NCBI RefSeq assembly: GCF_016741785.1
Contig: NZ_JAERRL010000005.1
Span: 62,001-126,000, forward strand
Direction of reading: 5' to 3'
DNA from: Streptomyces sp. 7-21
Lineage (GTDB): Bacteria > Actinomycetota > Actinomycetes > Streptomycetales > Streptomycetaceae
Length of the DNA stretch: 64,000 nt
Below, piece by piece: positions 8,281-16,511 of the stretch. Both the position numbers and the translations under genes were made by a program. The first letter of the stretch is position 1; each line of letters opens with the position of its first letter. Under the pieces are notes generated by a model. The model did not search any database. It was not told the origin of the DNA and saw only the letters and a list, made by a program, of their open reading frames with translations.

Positions 8281-8730
8281 TCACCACTTGTAGTCCAGGA
8301 ACTTCCCGTCGAAGGTGACGACGACGCGGTCGCCGTCCGGATCGGGCCGCCGGGCCAGGTCGACGCGGAAGTTGATGGCGCTCATGATGCCGTCGCCGAA
8401 CTCCTCGTGGATCAGCTCCTTCAGCGCGGGCCCGTACACCGCCAGCGCCTCGGCGAAGCGGTAGACCACCGGATCGCGCATCAGCTCCTCGCCCGCGCCG
8501 CGCACCGGCGGCAGCCGCAGGCTCTCGGCGACCGCCTCGTCCAGATCCAGCAGCTCGCACACCTGCTTGGCCTGGTCCGCCGTCAGCGGGTGCTGGCCCA
8601 GCAGCGCCGCCGTCGTCCACACCAGCGGCGTGCCCAGGTGGGAGGCGATCTCGGCCCAGGACAGCCCGTTGCGGATACGGGCGGCGGTGATCAGCTGGGC
8701 GGCTTCCGGCTTGGGCATGACCGGGGTCAT
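8281..8730 (-). CDS. cynS: cyanate hydratase (cyanase)
   Basis: A 149-residue cytoplasmic enzyme that converts cyanate and bicarbonate to carbamate, which gives ammonia and CO2. An N-terminal helical domain (residues 10-80, NGLSWAEIASHLG and PLTADQAKQVCELL) precedes the catalytic domain. The expected active-site residues are in place: Arg91 and Glu94 in YRFAEALAVYG, and Ser117 in GIMSAINF. The ending GKFLDYKW is the classical C terminus, and the length is normal. GGAG lies 8 bases before the ATG. It diverges from a formate/nitrite-type channel gene, which suggests the two work together on cyanate, nitrite or bicarbonate. Confidence 0.93.
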   Translation of the reverse strand: MTPVMPKPEAAQLITAARIRNGLSWAEIASHLGTPLVWTTAALLGQHPLTADQAKQVCELLDLDEAVAESLRLPPVRGAGEELMRDPVVYRFAEALAVYGPALKELIHEEFGDGIMSAINFRVDLARRPDPDGDRVVVTFDGKFLDYKW

Positions 8731-9016
8731 CGTGTGCTCCTCACATCCGGGGGCGGGGGCGTCCAGCCTGGCCCTTTCCCGCGCCCCGGGCCATGGCCCG
8801 CCGGCAGCCGACACCAGCCTTTTACGGCCGGGACACGCACCGGGCCGCCGGCGGGGCCCGGGGCAACCGCCCGGAAACCGCGGGGAAACCCGGCGGGCCG
8901 GCGGCCGGCGCGCGCCGCCCGGTGAGGCCGCCGTGACGTGATGCTTTCCGCGCCGACACGGCCAGGAAATCTCCGCTGCCGAGGCTTCACCGGACAGTCC
9001 AGCGAAAGAGCGAACC

Positions 9017-9898
9017 ATGTCCTACCTGAATCCCTCGGAGTTCGTACGCAAGATGATCGACGCCGGCGAGGCGAAGGTCTTCATGTCGACCCGGGACACG
9101 CTGATCCGGGCGTTCATGGCCGGTGCCATCCTCGCCCTGGCCGCCGCGTTCGCCGTCACCGTCACCGTCGAGACCGGCCAGCCGCTGCTCGGGGCACTGC
9201 TGTTCCCCGTCGGCTTCTGCCTGCTGTACCTGCTGGGCTTCGACCTGCTGACCGGCGTGTTCACGCTCGTGCCGCTCGCGCTGCTGGACCGGCGGCGCGG
9301 GGTGACGCCGCGGGGGGTGCTGCGCAACTGGGGCCTTGTCTTCGCCGGCAATTTCGCCGGCGCCCTCATCGTGGCGCTGATGATGGCGGTCATCCTCACC
9401 TACGCCTTCACTGTGGACCCCAACGAAGTCGGCGAGCGGCTCGGCTCCATCGGCGAGGGCCGCACGGTCGGCTACGCGGACCACGGCGCCGCCGGGATGC
9501 TGACCCTGTTCCTGCGCGGCGTGCTGTGCAACTGGATGGTCTCCACCGGCGTCGTCGCCGCGATGATGTCCACGTCCGTGTCCGGCAAGGTCATCGCCAT
9601 GTGGATGCCCATCCTGCTCTTCTTCTACATGGGCTTCGAGCACTCGGTCGTCAACATGTTCCTCTTCCCGTCCGGCCTGATGCTCGGCGGCGACTTCTCG
9701 CTCGCGGACTACCTGCTGTGGAACGAGATCCCCACGGTCCTCGGCAACCTCGTCGGCGGCCTGACGTTCGTCGGGCTCACGCTGTACGCCACGCACGCCC
9801 GCACCAGGCCCGCGCGCACCCGCCCGGGGGAGGAGGGCGGCGGCAGCGAGCCGGTGCCCGCCCCGGGACGCGAGCCCGCCCCGGCCGCGGCCGAGTGA
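9017..9898 (+). CDS. formate/nitrite transporter (FNT) family channel
   Basis: A 293-residue membrane protein with six hydrophobic helices. The pattern FMAGAILALAAAFAVTV, LYLLGFDLLTG (first half), LRNWGLVFAGNFAGAL, LCNWMVSTGV, and FFYMGFEHSVVNMF with the pore His is that of the pentameric FNT channels for formate, nitrite or hydrosulfide. The last 40 residues are a charged Pro/Ala/Glu-rich cytoplasmic tail. The ATG at 9017 follows a GAAAGAG-like site. Because cyanase is its divergent partner, a small anion linked to cyanate metabolism is a reasonable but unproven substrate. Confidence 0.85.
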   Translation: MSYLNPSEFVRKMIDAGEAKVFMSTRDTLIRAFMAGAILALAAAFAVTVTVETGQPLLGALLFPVGFCLLYLLGFDLLTGVFTLVPLALLDRRRGVTPRGVLRNWGLVFAGNFAGALIVALMMAVILTYAFTVDPNEVGERLGSIGEGRTVGYADHGAAGMLTLFLRGVLCNWMVSTGVVAAMMSTSVSGKVIAMWMPILLFFYMGFEHSVVNMFLFPSGLMLGGDFSLADYLLWNEIPTVLGNLVGGLTFVGLTLYATHARTRPARTRPGEEGGGSEPVPAPGREPAPAAAE

Positions 9899-9928
9899 AC
9901 TGCCGTCCCCGGCGCGGGGGCGCTGCCG

Positions 9929-11125
9929 TCAGCCGCCGGCGTCCCCCCGCGGCCGGGGGTCGAGGATGCCGGAGGTCAGCAGGATCACCAGGCCGGCGAG
10001 CGGAACAATGGCCAGCCCGAGCCGGATCGAGGAGGCGTCCGCGACGAGGCCGACCAGCGGCGGGGAGAGCAGGAAACCGACCCGCGTGAGGAACGCCGTG
10101 ATGGTGATGCCCGCGCCCGGCCACAGCCCCGGGATCTCATCGGCCGCGTGGAAGGCCGCCGGGATGAGCGTGGCGATGCCAAGTCCCGCCAGGCCGAAGC
10201 CGGCCACGGTGGCCGGCACCGACGGCCACAGCAGGGCCGTGCCCATGCCGGCCAGGGCGAGGGTGCCGCCGATGCGCGCGGTAAGCCGGTCGCCGAGCCG
10301 CTGGACGACCCGGTCGCCCAGCAGCCGGCCCACGGTCTGGGCGCCCTGGAGCGAGGCGAACGCCAGGCCGCCGACAAAGGCGTTGGCCGCCAGCTCGTTC
10401 CGCAGGTACACCGAGCCCCAGGAGGCGCCGGAGTCCTCCACTACGGCGGCGGCCGCCGCCAGCAGCCCCAGCACGGCCAGCAGCCGCACCACCGCCCAGC
10501 GCGCCCCGGGGGGTACCGCGCGCTGGCCGTCGCCGCTGGATTCGCGCTCAGTGTCCTCGGCGCCCGGCAGCAGGTAGCGCAGCGAGACGAGCGCCGCCGC
10601 CGCCGACACGCAGCCGGTGACGGCCAGATGGACGGACAGCGGGACCTGGGCCTGTGCCGCGCCGGCGCCCGCGAAGCCGCCGAGGACGGCGCCGACGCTC
10701 CACACGCCGTGGAACGAGTTGAGGATCGACCGCTGGTACAGCCGCTGCACCCGCATGCCGTGCGCGTTCATCGCCACGTCGGTCACCGCGTCGAAGCTGC
10801 CCGCCAGGAACAGCCCGGCGCACAGCAGCGCGTAGTTCGGGGCCGTGCCGACGAAGATGATGTTGGCGCCCGCCAGCGCCTGGGTGCAGACCGCGGTTCT
10901 GGCGGAGCCGAAGCGCTTGATGAGCGGGCTGGCGGCCAGGCCCAGGATCAGGGCGCCCAGCGGCATCGCCGCGATCGCCGTGCCGAGGGCGGCGTTGCTC
11001 AGGCTGAGGCCGTCCTTGATCTCGGGGTACCGGGGAACGATGTTGGCGAACGAGAAGCCGTTGACGAAGAACAGGGTGGCGACGGCGACGCGTGCCTGCA
11101 CGGCAGTGCCGACGGCGGTAGTCAT
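9929..11125 (-). CDS. MFS permease (YbjJ/fucose-permease-like, 12 TM)
   Basis: A 398-residue permease with about twelve hydrophobic segments. Early helices include VATLFFVNGFSFANIVPRYPEIKD and GTAIAAMPLGALILGL; TM4-5 has FDAVTDVAMNAHGMRVQ, as in the YbjJ-like group of sugar-permease relatives. A cytoplasmic loop follows residue 190. The ATG at 11125 was preferred over an upstream start because it opens directly on the first helix. It is 61 bases behind the LacI gene on the same strand, so the regulator probably controls it and the substrate may be a sugar. Confidence 0.8.
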   Translation of the reverse strand: MTTAVGTAVQARVAVATLFFVNGFSFANIVPRYPEIKDGLSLSNAALGTAIAAMPLGALILGLAASPLIKRFGSARTAVCTQALAGANIIFVGTAPNYALLCAGLFLAGSFDAVTDVAMNAHGMRVQRLYQRSILNSFHGVWSVGAVLGGFAGAGAAQAQVPLSVHLAVTGCVSAAAALVSLRYLLPGAEDTERESSGDGQRAVPPGARWAVVRLLAVLGLLAAAAAVVEDSGASWGSVYLRNELAANAFVGGLAFASLQGAQTVGRLLGDRVVQRLGDRLTARIGGTLALAGMGTALLWPSVPATVAGFGLAGLGIATLIPAAFHAADEIPGLWPGAGITITAFLTRVGFLLSPPLVGLVADASSIRLGLAIVPLAGLVILLTSGILDPRPRGDAGG

Positions 11126-11186
11126 AGGGCGTGGGTGATTCCTGCTCGCAATCGGACACTTCCGGGGCACAAATACGCACACGATC

Positions 11187-12218
11187 CTACAAGCGGGACG
11201 CGGGGTGCTCCAGAGGCGCGGTGGACTCCCTGACGATCAGCGCGGTGCCGAGCGTCGTCTCCGCCGCACCGCCCGCGGCGGCGCCCGCCGTGCCGCCGCC
11301 CTCGCCGTCCGGCGGCTCGATCGCCTGGATCAGCAGGTCCACCGCGGCGTGCCCGGCGGCGGTGGTCGGCATGGCGATCGTGGTCAGCCGGGGGCGGCTG
11401 AGGCGGCCCGTGGCGCTGTCGTCCACGCCGACCACGCTGACGTCGCCCGGCACGCCGGCGCCGCGCGCGGCCAGGCCCTCGATCAGGCCGACCGCCACCA
11501 GGTCGTTGTAGGCGATCACCCCCGTCGCGCCGGTGCGCAGCAGGTCGCCGGCCGCCGCCGTGCCGCCGTCCTCGGTGGGCGGGACGGGGCCGAGCACCGA
11601 CAGCGCCAGGCCCCGGGCCGCCGCGGCCCGTTCGGCGGCCCGGCGGAGCTGCGAGCCGGTCCACGAGCCCTTCGGGCCGGTGGCGACGGCCAGGCGCCGG
11701 TGGCCGAGCGCGGCGAGGTGCTCGACGGCGAGCGTGGCGCCGTGCGCCACGTCCATCAGCACCGTGGCGTGCGCCCGGCTCCTGCGGTTGACCAGCACCA
11801 CCGGCAGGTCGCCGCCGGTGCGGGAGAGCACGGCGTTGGACAGGCGCGGGCTGACCAGGACGAGGCCGTCGACCTGCTGGCCGAGGGTGCGGATCAGCTC
11901 CTCCTCGGCGCGCGGGTTCTCGTCGGTGTCGGCCAGGAACACCTGGTAGCCGTGGAGGCGGGCGCGCGACTGCGCGGCCTTGATCAGCGGCGGGAAGAAC
12001 GGGTTGGCGATGTCGGCGACGATCAGGCCCAGGTTGCGGGTACGGCCGGTGGTCAGCGCGCGGGCCGTGTGGTTGGGGCGGTAGCCGAGTTCGGCGGCGA
12101 CGGCCAGGACCCGCTCGCGGGTCTCCGCACGGACCAGGTGCGGCGTGGACAGGGCGCGGGAGACCGTCGAGACGTGCACGCCGGAGGCGCGGGCGACGTC
12201 CCGCAGCGTCACGGCCAT
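11187..12218 (-). CDS. LacI-family transcriptional repressor
   Basis: A 343-residue repressor. Residues 1-50 are the LacI helix-turn-helix (VTLRDVARASGVHVSTVSRAL) and hinge (RPNHTARALTTGRTRNLG). The rest is a periplasmic-binding-protein-like sensor with DIANPFFPPLIKAA, FLADTDENP and the closing ALGHRRLAVATG and VVGVDDSATG motifs. A 22-residue Gly/Ala insertion (about 305-326) near the C terminus is unusual but in frame. A palindromic operator about 100 bases upstream suggests autorepression; the downstream MFS permease is the likely target. The effector is unknown, probably a sugar. Confidence 0.88.
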   Translation of the reverse strand: MAVTLRDVARASGVHVSTVSRALSTPHLVRAETRERVLAVAAELGYRPNHTARALTTGRTRNLGLIVADIANPFFPPLIKAAQSRARLHGYQVFLADTDENPRAEEELIRTLGQQVDGLVLVSPRLSNAVLSRTGGDLPVVLVNRRSRAHATVLMDVAHGATLAVEHLAALGHRRLAVATGPKGSWTGSQLRRAAERAAAARGLALSVLGPVPPTEDGGTAAAGDLLRTGATGVIAYNDLVAVGLIEGLAARGAGVPGDVSVVGVDDSATGRLSRPRLTTIAMPTTAAGHAAVDLLIQAIEPPDGEGGGTAGAAAGGAAETTLGTALIVRESTAPLEHPASRL

Positions 12219-12314
12219 GGCGCGGCCTCGCCGGGGCGGCGGACGCGGCGGTCCGGTGGTGGTCTCCTCACGGCCCACACAGTAGCCGCTGGGCATCCAC
12301 CGCGTCCCTGGGGT

Positions 12315-12326
12315 GCAACCGGTTGC
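12315..12326. promoter_or_regulatory. LacI-type operator (GCAACCGGTTGC)
   Basis: A perfect 12-bp palindrome, extended to 18 bp with one mismatched pair (12312-12329), lies about 100 bases upstream of the LacI start. The CG-centred palindrome is the usual shape of LacI-family sites, so it is probably the autoregulatory operator. Confidence 0.6.
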
Positions 12327-12403
12327 GCCGCGGCAACTCCGGTGCCAGCCGGACCGGCTGGGGCGCACCGGGAGGGCCGGGGCCGCACCGCTCAGGGCCG
12401 GAG

Positions 12404-12434
12404 TTGACTTCAAGTCGACTTGAGATTCGAGGGT
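12404..12434 (+). promoter_or_regulatory. MerR/SoxR-type promoter
   Basis: TTGACT (12404-12409) is followed after a 19-base spacer by GAGGGT (12429-12434). The spacer contains the perfect 14-bp palindrome TCAAGTCGACTTGA (12410-12423). Long 19-base spacers with a central dyad are the hallmark of MerR-family targets, and this dyad resembles the SoxR box (CTCAAG...CTTGAG). It drives the FMN reductase gene. Confidence 0.6.
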
Positions 12435-12494
12435 GGTGGCGTCACCGCCCGCCGGAGCGACCGTCCGGCGGGCCCGGAGGAGAGGTATGCCCTG

Positions 12495-13094
12495 ATGACC
12501 ACGCACACCACCGGCCTGCGCGCCGCACTGATCACCGCCAGCGTCCGGCAGGGCCGCTTCGGCCCCGTCGTCTCCGACTGGTTCGCCGGCCGCGTCCGCG
12601 CCCACGGCGCGTTCGAGCCCGACGTCATCGACCTGGCCGGGACCGGGCTGCCGCTGGAGCTGCCCGGGGCGGGCGCCACGCCCCCCGCCGGGGTGGCCGC
12701 CGCCCTGGGCAGCCTGTCCGAGCGGCTCTCCCGGGCCGACGCTTTCGTCGTCATCACCCCCGAGTACAACCGCAGTTACCCCGCCTCGCTGAAGAACGCC
12801 ATCGACTGGACGCACACCGAGTGGCAGGCCAAGCCGGTCGCCTTCGTCAGCTACGGCGGGCTCTCCGGCGGCCTGCGCGCCGTGGAGCATCTGCGCCCGG
12901 TCTTCGCCGAGATGCACGCCGTCACCATCCGGGAGACCGTCAGCTTCCACACCGCGTGGGAGGCGTTCGACGCGGCCGGGCAGCCGGCCGCCGCCGAGCG
13001 GTCCGAGGCCGCCGCCACCGCGCTGCTGGACCAGCTCGCCTGGTGGGCGCGGGCCCTGGCCGACGCCCGTGCCGCGCGGCCCTACGCCGCCTGA
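12495..13094 (+). CDS. NADPH-dependent FMN reductase (flavodoxin-like)
   Basis: A 199-residue flavoprotein. LRAALITASVRQGRFGPVVSDW is the FMN phosphate loop, VVITPEYNRSYPASLKNAIDWTH the conserved PEYN motif around the isoalloxazine ring, and VSYGGLSGGLRAVEHLR the third flavin contact. Enzymes of this family reduce FMN or quinones with NAD(P)H in the cytoplasm. The ATG at 12495 lies behind GGAGGAGAG. The MerR/SoxR-type promoter suggests induction by redox-active compounds. The ABM-domain gene follows 51 bases later and is probably in the same operon. Confidence 0.85.
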   Translation: MTTHTTGLRAALITASVRQGRFGPVVSDWFAGRVRAHGAFEPDVIDLAGTGLPLELPGAGATPPAGVAAALGSLSERLSRADAFVVITPEYNRSYPASLKNAIDWTHTEWQAKPVAFVSYGGLSGGLRAVEHLRPVFAEMHAVTIRETVSFHTAWEAFDAAGQPAAAERSEAAATALLDQLAWWARALADARAARPYAA

Positions 13095-13145
13095 TCCCGG
13101 TCACACCCGCCGTTGACGTCCCCTGGCACCGGAAGGACCAGCATC

Positions 13146-13856
13146 ATGATCCCCACCACCGCGACCAGCCGCACCGGTTCCGCCCCCGTCCCGGCCCTCC
13201 CGGCCGCCGGGGCCGCCCGCGCCCCGTTCGTCGCCAGCGCCCGCTGGCGGGTGACCGGCGGCCGCGCCCGGCAGCAGGCCGCCGCCGACGCCGCCCTCGC
13301 CGCCTGGCGGCGCGAGCCCTGGCCGAGCGGGCTGCTGGCGCTCGACTGCTTCCTGAGCACCGACGGCACGCTGGTGTGGTTCCTGGCGGGCTGGGAGTCC
13401 GCCGAGGCGCACCAGCGCGGCCGGCGGGCGCCCCGGTGGCGCGGCGTCACCGAGGCCGCCGCCCGGCCCGAAGCGGACGTCGCCCTCGCACACGCCGTCA
13501 CCGCCCGCGCGCACGGCCCGTTCGGCTCCGTCACCGGCGAACCGGCCTGGCCGGGCTGCACGGTGCTCGTCACCATCGACACCGACCAGGCCGCGCTCCA
13601 GCCCGTCGTCGCCGGCACCATCGCGGCGCACGTGGCGTCACCGCCGCCCGGCAGCCTCGGCGGACGGCTGTTCTTCGCCACCGACGGCCGCCACGTCCTC
13701 AACTACGCCGAGTGGACGAGCGAGGAGGTGCACCGGGAGGCCGTCGGCTCGCCCGTCCTCGGCGGCCGCGACGGCATCTTCGCGGGCATGGCCGGCATCC
13801 GCGGCAGCAGCATGAACCGCTACCAGCCCTACCGCCGTTTCACCGCGCCGGCCTGA
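13146..13856 (+). CDS. antibiotic biosynthesis monooxygenase (ABM) domain protein
   Basis: A 236-residue protein with two ABM-like dimeric alpha/beta-barrel halves: residues about 30-125 (LLALDCFLSTDGTLVWFLAGWESAEAHQ) and 135-236 (GCTVLVTIDTDQAALQ through RLFFATDGRHVLNYAEWTSEEVHRE). ABM domains bind small quinones or haem, or act as cofactor-independent oxygenases. A GGAAGGA site precedes the ATG. Sitting behind the FMN reductase under a redox-type promoter, it may act in quinone detoxification or in biosynthesis. Confidence 0.75.
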   Translation: MIPTTATSRTGSAPVPALPAAGAARAPFVASARWRVTGGRARQQAAADAALAAWRREPWPSGLLALDCFLSTDGTLVWFLAGWESAEAHQRGRRAPRWRGVTEAAARPEADVALAHAVTARAHGPFGSVTGEPAWPGCTVLVTIDTDQAALQPVVAGTIAAHVASPPPGSLGGRLFFATDGRHVLNYAEWTSEEVHREAVGSPVLGGRDGIFAGMAGIRGSSMNRYQPYRRFTAPA

Positions 13857-13906
13857 GCCCGGCGCCCGCCGCGCGGCCCGCCCCCCCGCGCGGCCCGCCC
13901 CGCCGG

Positions 13907-14629
13907 TCAGACGGCCTGGCCGGTCGGGCGGACGACGAGGGTGTTGATGTCGGTGCCCGGCGGCTGGGACAGCGCCCAGACGATGGTCTCGGCGATCCGG
14001 TCCGAGGACAGCGCCGGGCCGGGCGGGCGCTCGCCCCGGCTGTCCCAGAACGGCGAGTCCACCCGCCCCGGCGCGATGAGCGTCACGCCGATGCCGTCGC
14101 CCGTCACCAGCTGCCGGGTGTTCTCCGCCAGCCCTGTCACCGCCCACTTGGTGACGGAGTAGACGTTGCCGGGGGTGTTCTTCACCCCGGCAACGCTGCC
14201 GACGAGCACGATCCGGCCGCGCGTCTCCCGCAGCGCCGGGAGCGCCGCCTGGATCAGCAGGATGGGGCCGAGCACGTTGGTGAGGACCATCTCCCGCCAC
14301 GCCGCCGGGTCGCCGTCGGCCAGCGTGTCGTGCGTGGAGAACCCGGCGTTGGCGACGATGTGGTCCAGGCGCCCGAACGTCTTCACCGTCCGCGTCACGG
14401 CCTCGGCCACATCCGCCGCGTCGCCGGCGTCCCCGGGTACCGTCAGCAGCCGCTCGCCCGCGTCCGCCTCGGCGGCGAGCCGCTGGAGGTTGGCCTCGCG
14501 GCGGGCCGTGGCGGTCACGCGGTGGCCGCGCGCCAGCAGGCGGTGCACGGCGGCCGCGCCGATGCCGGTCGAGCCGCCGGTGACCAGCGTCACGGGGGCG
14601 GCGCCGCCGCCCGGTGCGGTGTCACTCAT
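13907..14629 (-). CDS. short-chain dehydrogenase/reductase (SDR)
   Basis: A 240-residue classical SDR. TGGSTGIG (residues 17-24) binds NAD(P), NAGF replaces NNAG-type sheet-4 motif, a Ser is followed by YSVTK as the catalytic Ser-Tyr-Lys set, and the TARREANL stretch after the second strand favours NADPH. The C-terminal GTDINTLVVRPTGQAV is the common ending of YdfG-like SDRs. Its ATG overlaps the stop codon of the VOC gene (ATGA), so translation is coupled. It is the last gene of the MFS-VOC-SDR operon. Confidence 0.88.
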   Translation of the reverse strand: MSDTAPGGGAAPVTLVTGGSTGIGAAAVHRLLARGHRVTATARREANLQRLAAEADAGERLLTVPGDAGDAADVAEAVTRTVKTFGRLDHIVANAGFSTHDTLADGDPAAWREMVLTNVLGPILLIQAALPALRETRGRIVLVGSVAGVKNTPGNVYSVTKWAVTGLAENTRQLVTGDGIGVTLIAPGRVDSPFWDSRGERPPGPALSSDRIAETIVWALSQPPGTDINTLVVRPTGQAV

Positions 14630-15123
14630 CAGTCGTTCTCCTTACCCTGCTCGGCCGCTTCTCCGGCGGCTGCTTCCGCGTCCTCGTCGACGACGGACAT
14701 CGCGGCGCCCTCCGGATGCCAGGTGGCGAGGAAGGACGGCTGCCGGGCCAGGTCGACCAGTTCGACGAACCCGCCGACGCTGTCCAGCCGGTGGTAGACG
14801 AACGGGCGGCCGTAGGGGCAGCCCGAGAAGTGCTCGGGATAGCCGCGCCGCGTCAGCCGCCGCGCGCCCGCCGCCACGGAGGTGGACCAGAACCCCAGGT
14901 GGTGGAACCGGGCGCCGTCCGAGGAGTCCCACGGGCTGCCCGGCGGGCCCTGGATCAGCTCGATGAACGGCGGCCCGCCGCGCGTGAAGACGATGCTGTA
15001 CTCCCAGTCCGCCAGCCGGTCCTGGCGCGGCTCGTGCCAGGCGACGCCGCCCGAGCGCGTCAGATCCCGCATCGCCCGCCGCAGGTCGGGGACGGCGAAA
15101 CACACGTGGTAAAAGGACGTCAC
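14629..15123 (-). CDS. VOC-family (glyoxalase/dioxygenase-like) protein
   Basis: A 164-residue vicinal-oxygen-chelate protein. TSFYHVCFAVPDLRRAMRDL gives the first metal-ligand strand (His), FIELIQG the second (Glu), FHHLGFW the third (His), and GGFVELVDL the fourth (Glu), so the metal site seems complete. The C terminus is an acidic Glu/Ala tail. The GTG start at 15123 overlaps the MFS stop (GTGA), and the stop overlaps the SDR start, showing tight operon coupling. The reaction is unknown: isomerisation, dioxygenation or binding of an antibiotic are all possible in this family. Confidence 0.8.
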   Translation of the reverse strand: MTSFYHVCFAVPDLRRAMRDLTRSGGVAWHEPRQDRLADWEYSIVFTRGGPPFIELIQGPPGSPWDSSDGARFHHLGFWSTSVAAGARRLTRRGYPEHFSGCPYGRPFVYHRLDSVGGFVELVDLARQPSFLATWHPEGAAMSVVDEDAEAAAGEAAEQGKEND

Positions 15124-16397
15124 GACGGCGTCACCGCCCTCTCCTCCGCCTCGCCGGCCGCCGCGGGAGACTGCTCCTGCCCGCCGTCGGCCGGCGGCGC
15201 GGACGCGCCGGGCGGCGGGAAGGCGTGGCGGCGCGCCGTGACCGCCAGCGCCAGCGCCCCGGCGAAGACAGCGAAGCTCAGCCACGGCAGCGACGCCGTG
15301 CCCGCGGCGTCGAGCGCGATGCCGCCGGTCATCGCCCCGGCGGACATGCCCGCGTTGAGCACGGTCACCACCATCGACTGCGCCACCTCCGCGGACGCGC
15401 CCGCGGCCCGTGCCGAGGCCGCCTGGAACATGGTCGGCGCGATGCCGAGGGTGAAGCCCCAGAACGCCATGGTCCCGACGACCACGACCGGCAGTGTGCC
15501 GCCGGTGCCGAAGACCAGCATGCACCCGGTGAACAGGCCCAGGGAACCAAGCACGACGGCGCGCAGGTTGCGGTCGATCAGCGCCCCGGCCGTGAACAGC
15601 CCGCCCATCGACGCCACCCCGAACACCAGCAGCACCGGCCCGACGTGGTCCTCCAGCCCGGACCGCTCCAGGAACGAGGCCACGTACGTGTACAGGTTCA
15701 TGTGGCCGACCTCGAAGGCGAACGCCGCCAGCAGGATCGCCGCGATGCCCGGCAGCGCGAACACCTTGCGCACCGGCGTGCGGGAGGCGGCCGGCTCCCC
15801 GGGGAACGGCGGGATCGACCACAGGATCCAGACGGTGACCGCCACCGCGAGCAGCCCCATCGTGGCGAAGGTGTAGCGCCAGCCGAGGAGGCTGCCTGCG
15901 AACGTGCCGACGGGAACGCCGAACGCCAGCGCGAGCGGCACGCCGGCCATCGACACCGCCAGCGCCCGGCCCTTGAGGTGCGCGGGCACCAGCCGCATCG
16001 CGTACCCGGCGAGCATGGCCCACTGCACGCCCGCCGCCATGCCGGAGACCACGCGGCCCACCAGGGTGAGGGCGTACACGGACGAGACGGCGGTGAGCAG
16101 GTTGACCGCCGCGACCACGGCGATCGTGGCGAGCAGCACGGCCCGTCTGGGCAGGCCGCGGGTCAGGGCGGTCAGCGGGATGGCCGCCACCACCGACCCG
16201 GCCGCGTAGACCGTCAGCAGCTGCCCGGCCTGGGACTCCGACACGTCGAGGCTGTCGCTCAGCTGCGGCAGCAGCCCGGCGGGCACGGCCTCGGTGAGCA
16301 TCGTTAAGAACCCGGCCGTGGCGAGCGCGAGCAGCCCGGCGAGCGGGAGCCGGTCCCGCTCGGCGGGCGGTGAGGACGTCGGCGATGCCTTGGACAC
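15120..16397 (-). CDS. MFS exporter (DHA1/AraJ-like, 12 TM)
   Basis: A 425-residue permease with twelve predicted helices from residue 18 on. It carries the family pattern GFLTMLTEAVPAGLLPQLSDSLDVSESQAGQLLTVYAAGS, the loop TRGLPRRAVLL and RVVSGMAAGVQWAML. This matches the arabinose-efflux (AraJ/CmlR) group that exports sugars, chloramphenicol-like drugs or own metabolites. The Pro/Ala/Glu tail is disordered. It starts with GTG and is the first gene of the operon with the VOC and SDR genes. An exporter coupled to two enzymes fits production and export, or modification and efflux, of a small molecule. Confidence 0.85.
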   Translation of the reverse strand: MSKASPTSSPPAERDRLPLAGLLALATAGFLTMLTEAVPAGLLPQLSDSLDVSESQAGQLLTVYAAGSVVAAIPLTALTRGLPRRAVLLATIAVVAAVNLLTAVSSVYALTLVGRVVSGMAAGVQWAMLAGYAMRLVPAHLKGRALAVSMAGVPLALAFGVPVGTFAGSLLGWRYTFATMGLLAVAVTVWILWSIPPFPGEPAASRTPVRKVFALPGIAAILLAAFAFEVGHMNLYTYVASFLERSGLEDHVGPVLLVFGVASMGGLFTAGALIDRNLRAVVLGSLGLFTGCMLVFGTGGTLPVVVVGTMAFWGFTLGIAPTMFQAASARAAGASAEVAQSMVVTVLNAGMSAGAMTGGIALDAAGTASLPWLSFAVFAGALALAVTARRHAFPPPGASAPPADGGQEQSPAAAGEAEERAVTPS

Positions 16398-16447
16398 GAT
16401 CAGTTGTCCGCCTTCGGGGTAGTGGGGTTGCGCAGGGACGTGGGGTA

Positions 16448-16486
16448 CCGCCGCCCCGGCACCGGGGGAAACGGCCGGGGCGGCGG
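16448..16486 (-). terminator. 13-bp perfect hairpin after the ferritin-like gene
   Basis: CCGCCGCCCCGGC (16448-16460) pairs exactly with 16474-16486. It lies 26 bases past the minus-strand ferritin-like stop and separates that unit from the MFS operon. Confidence 0.75.
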
Positions 16487-16511
16487 CTGCCGTGCGTGAC
16501 GGCGGCTCGGA

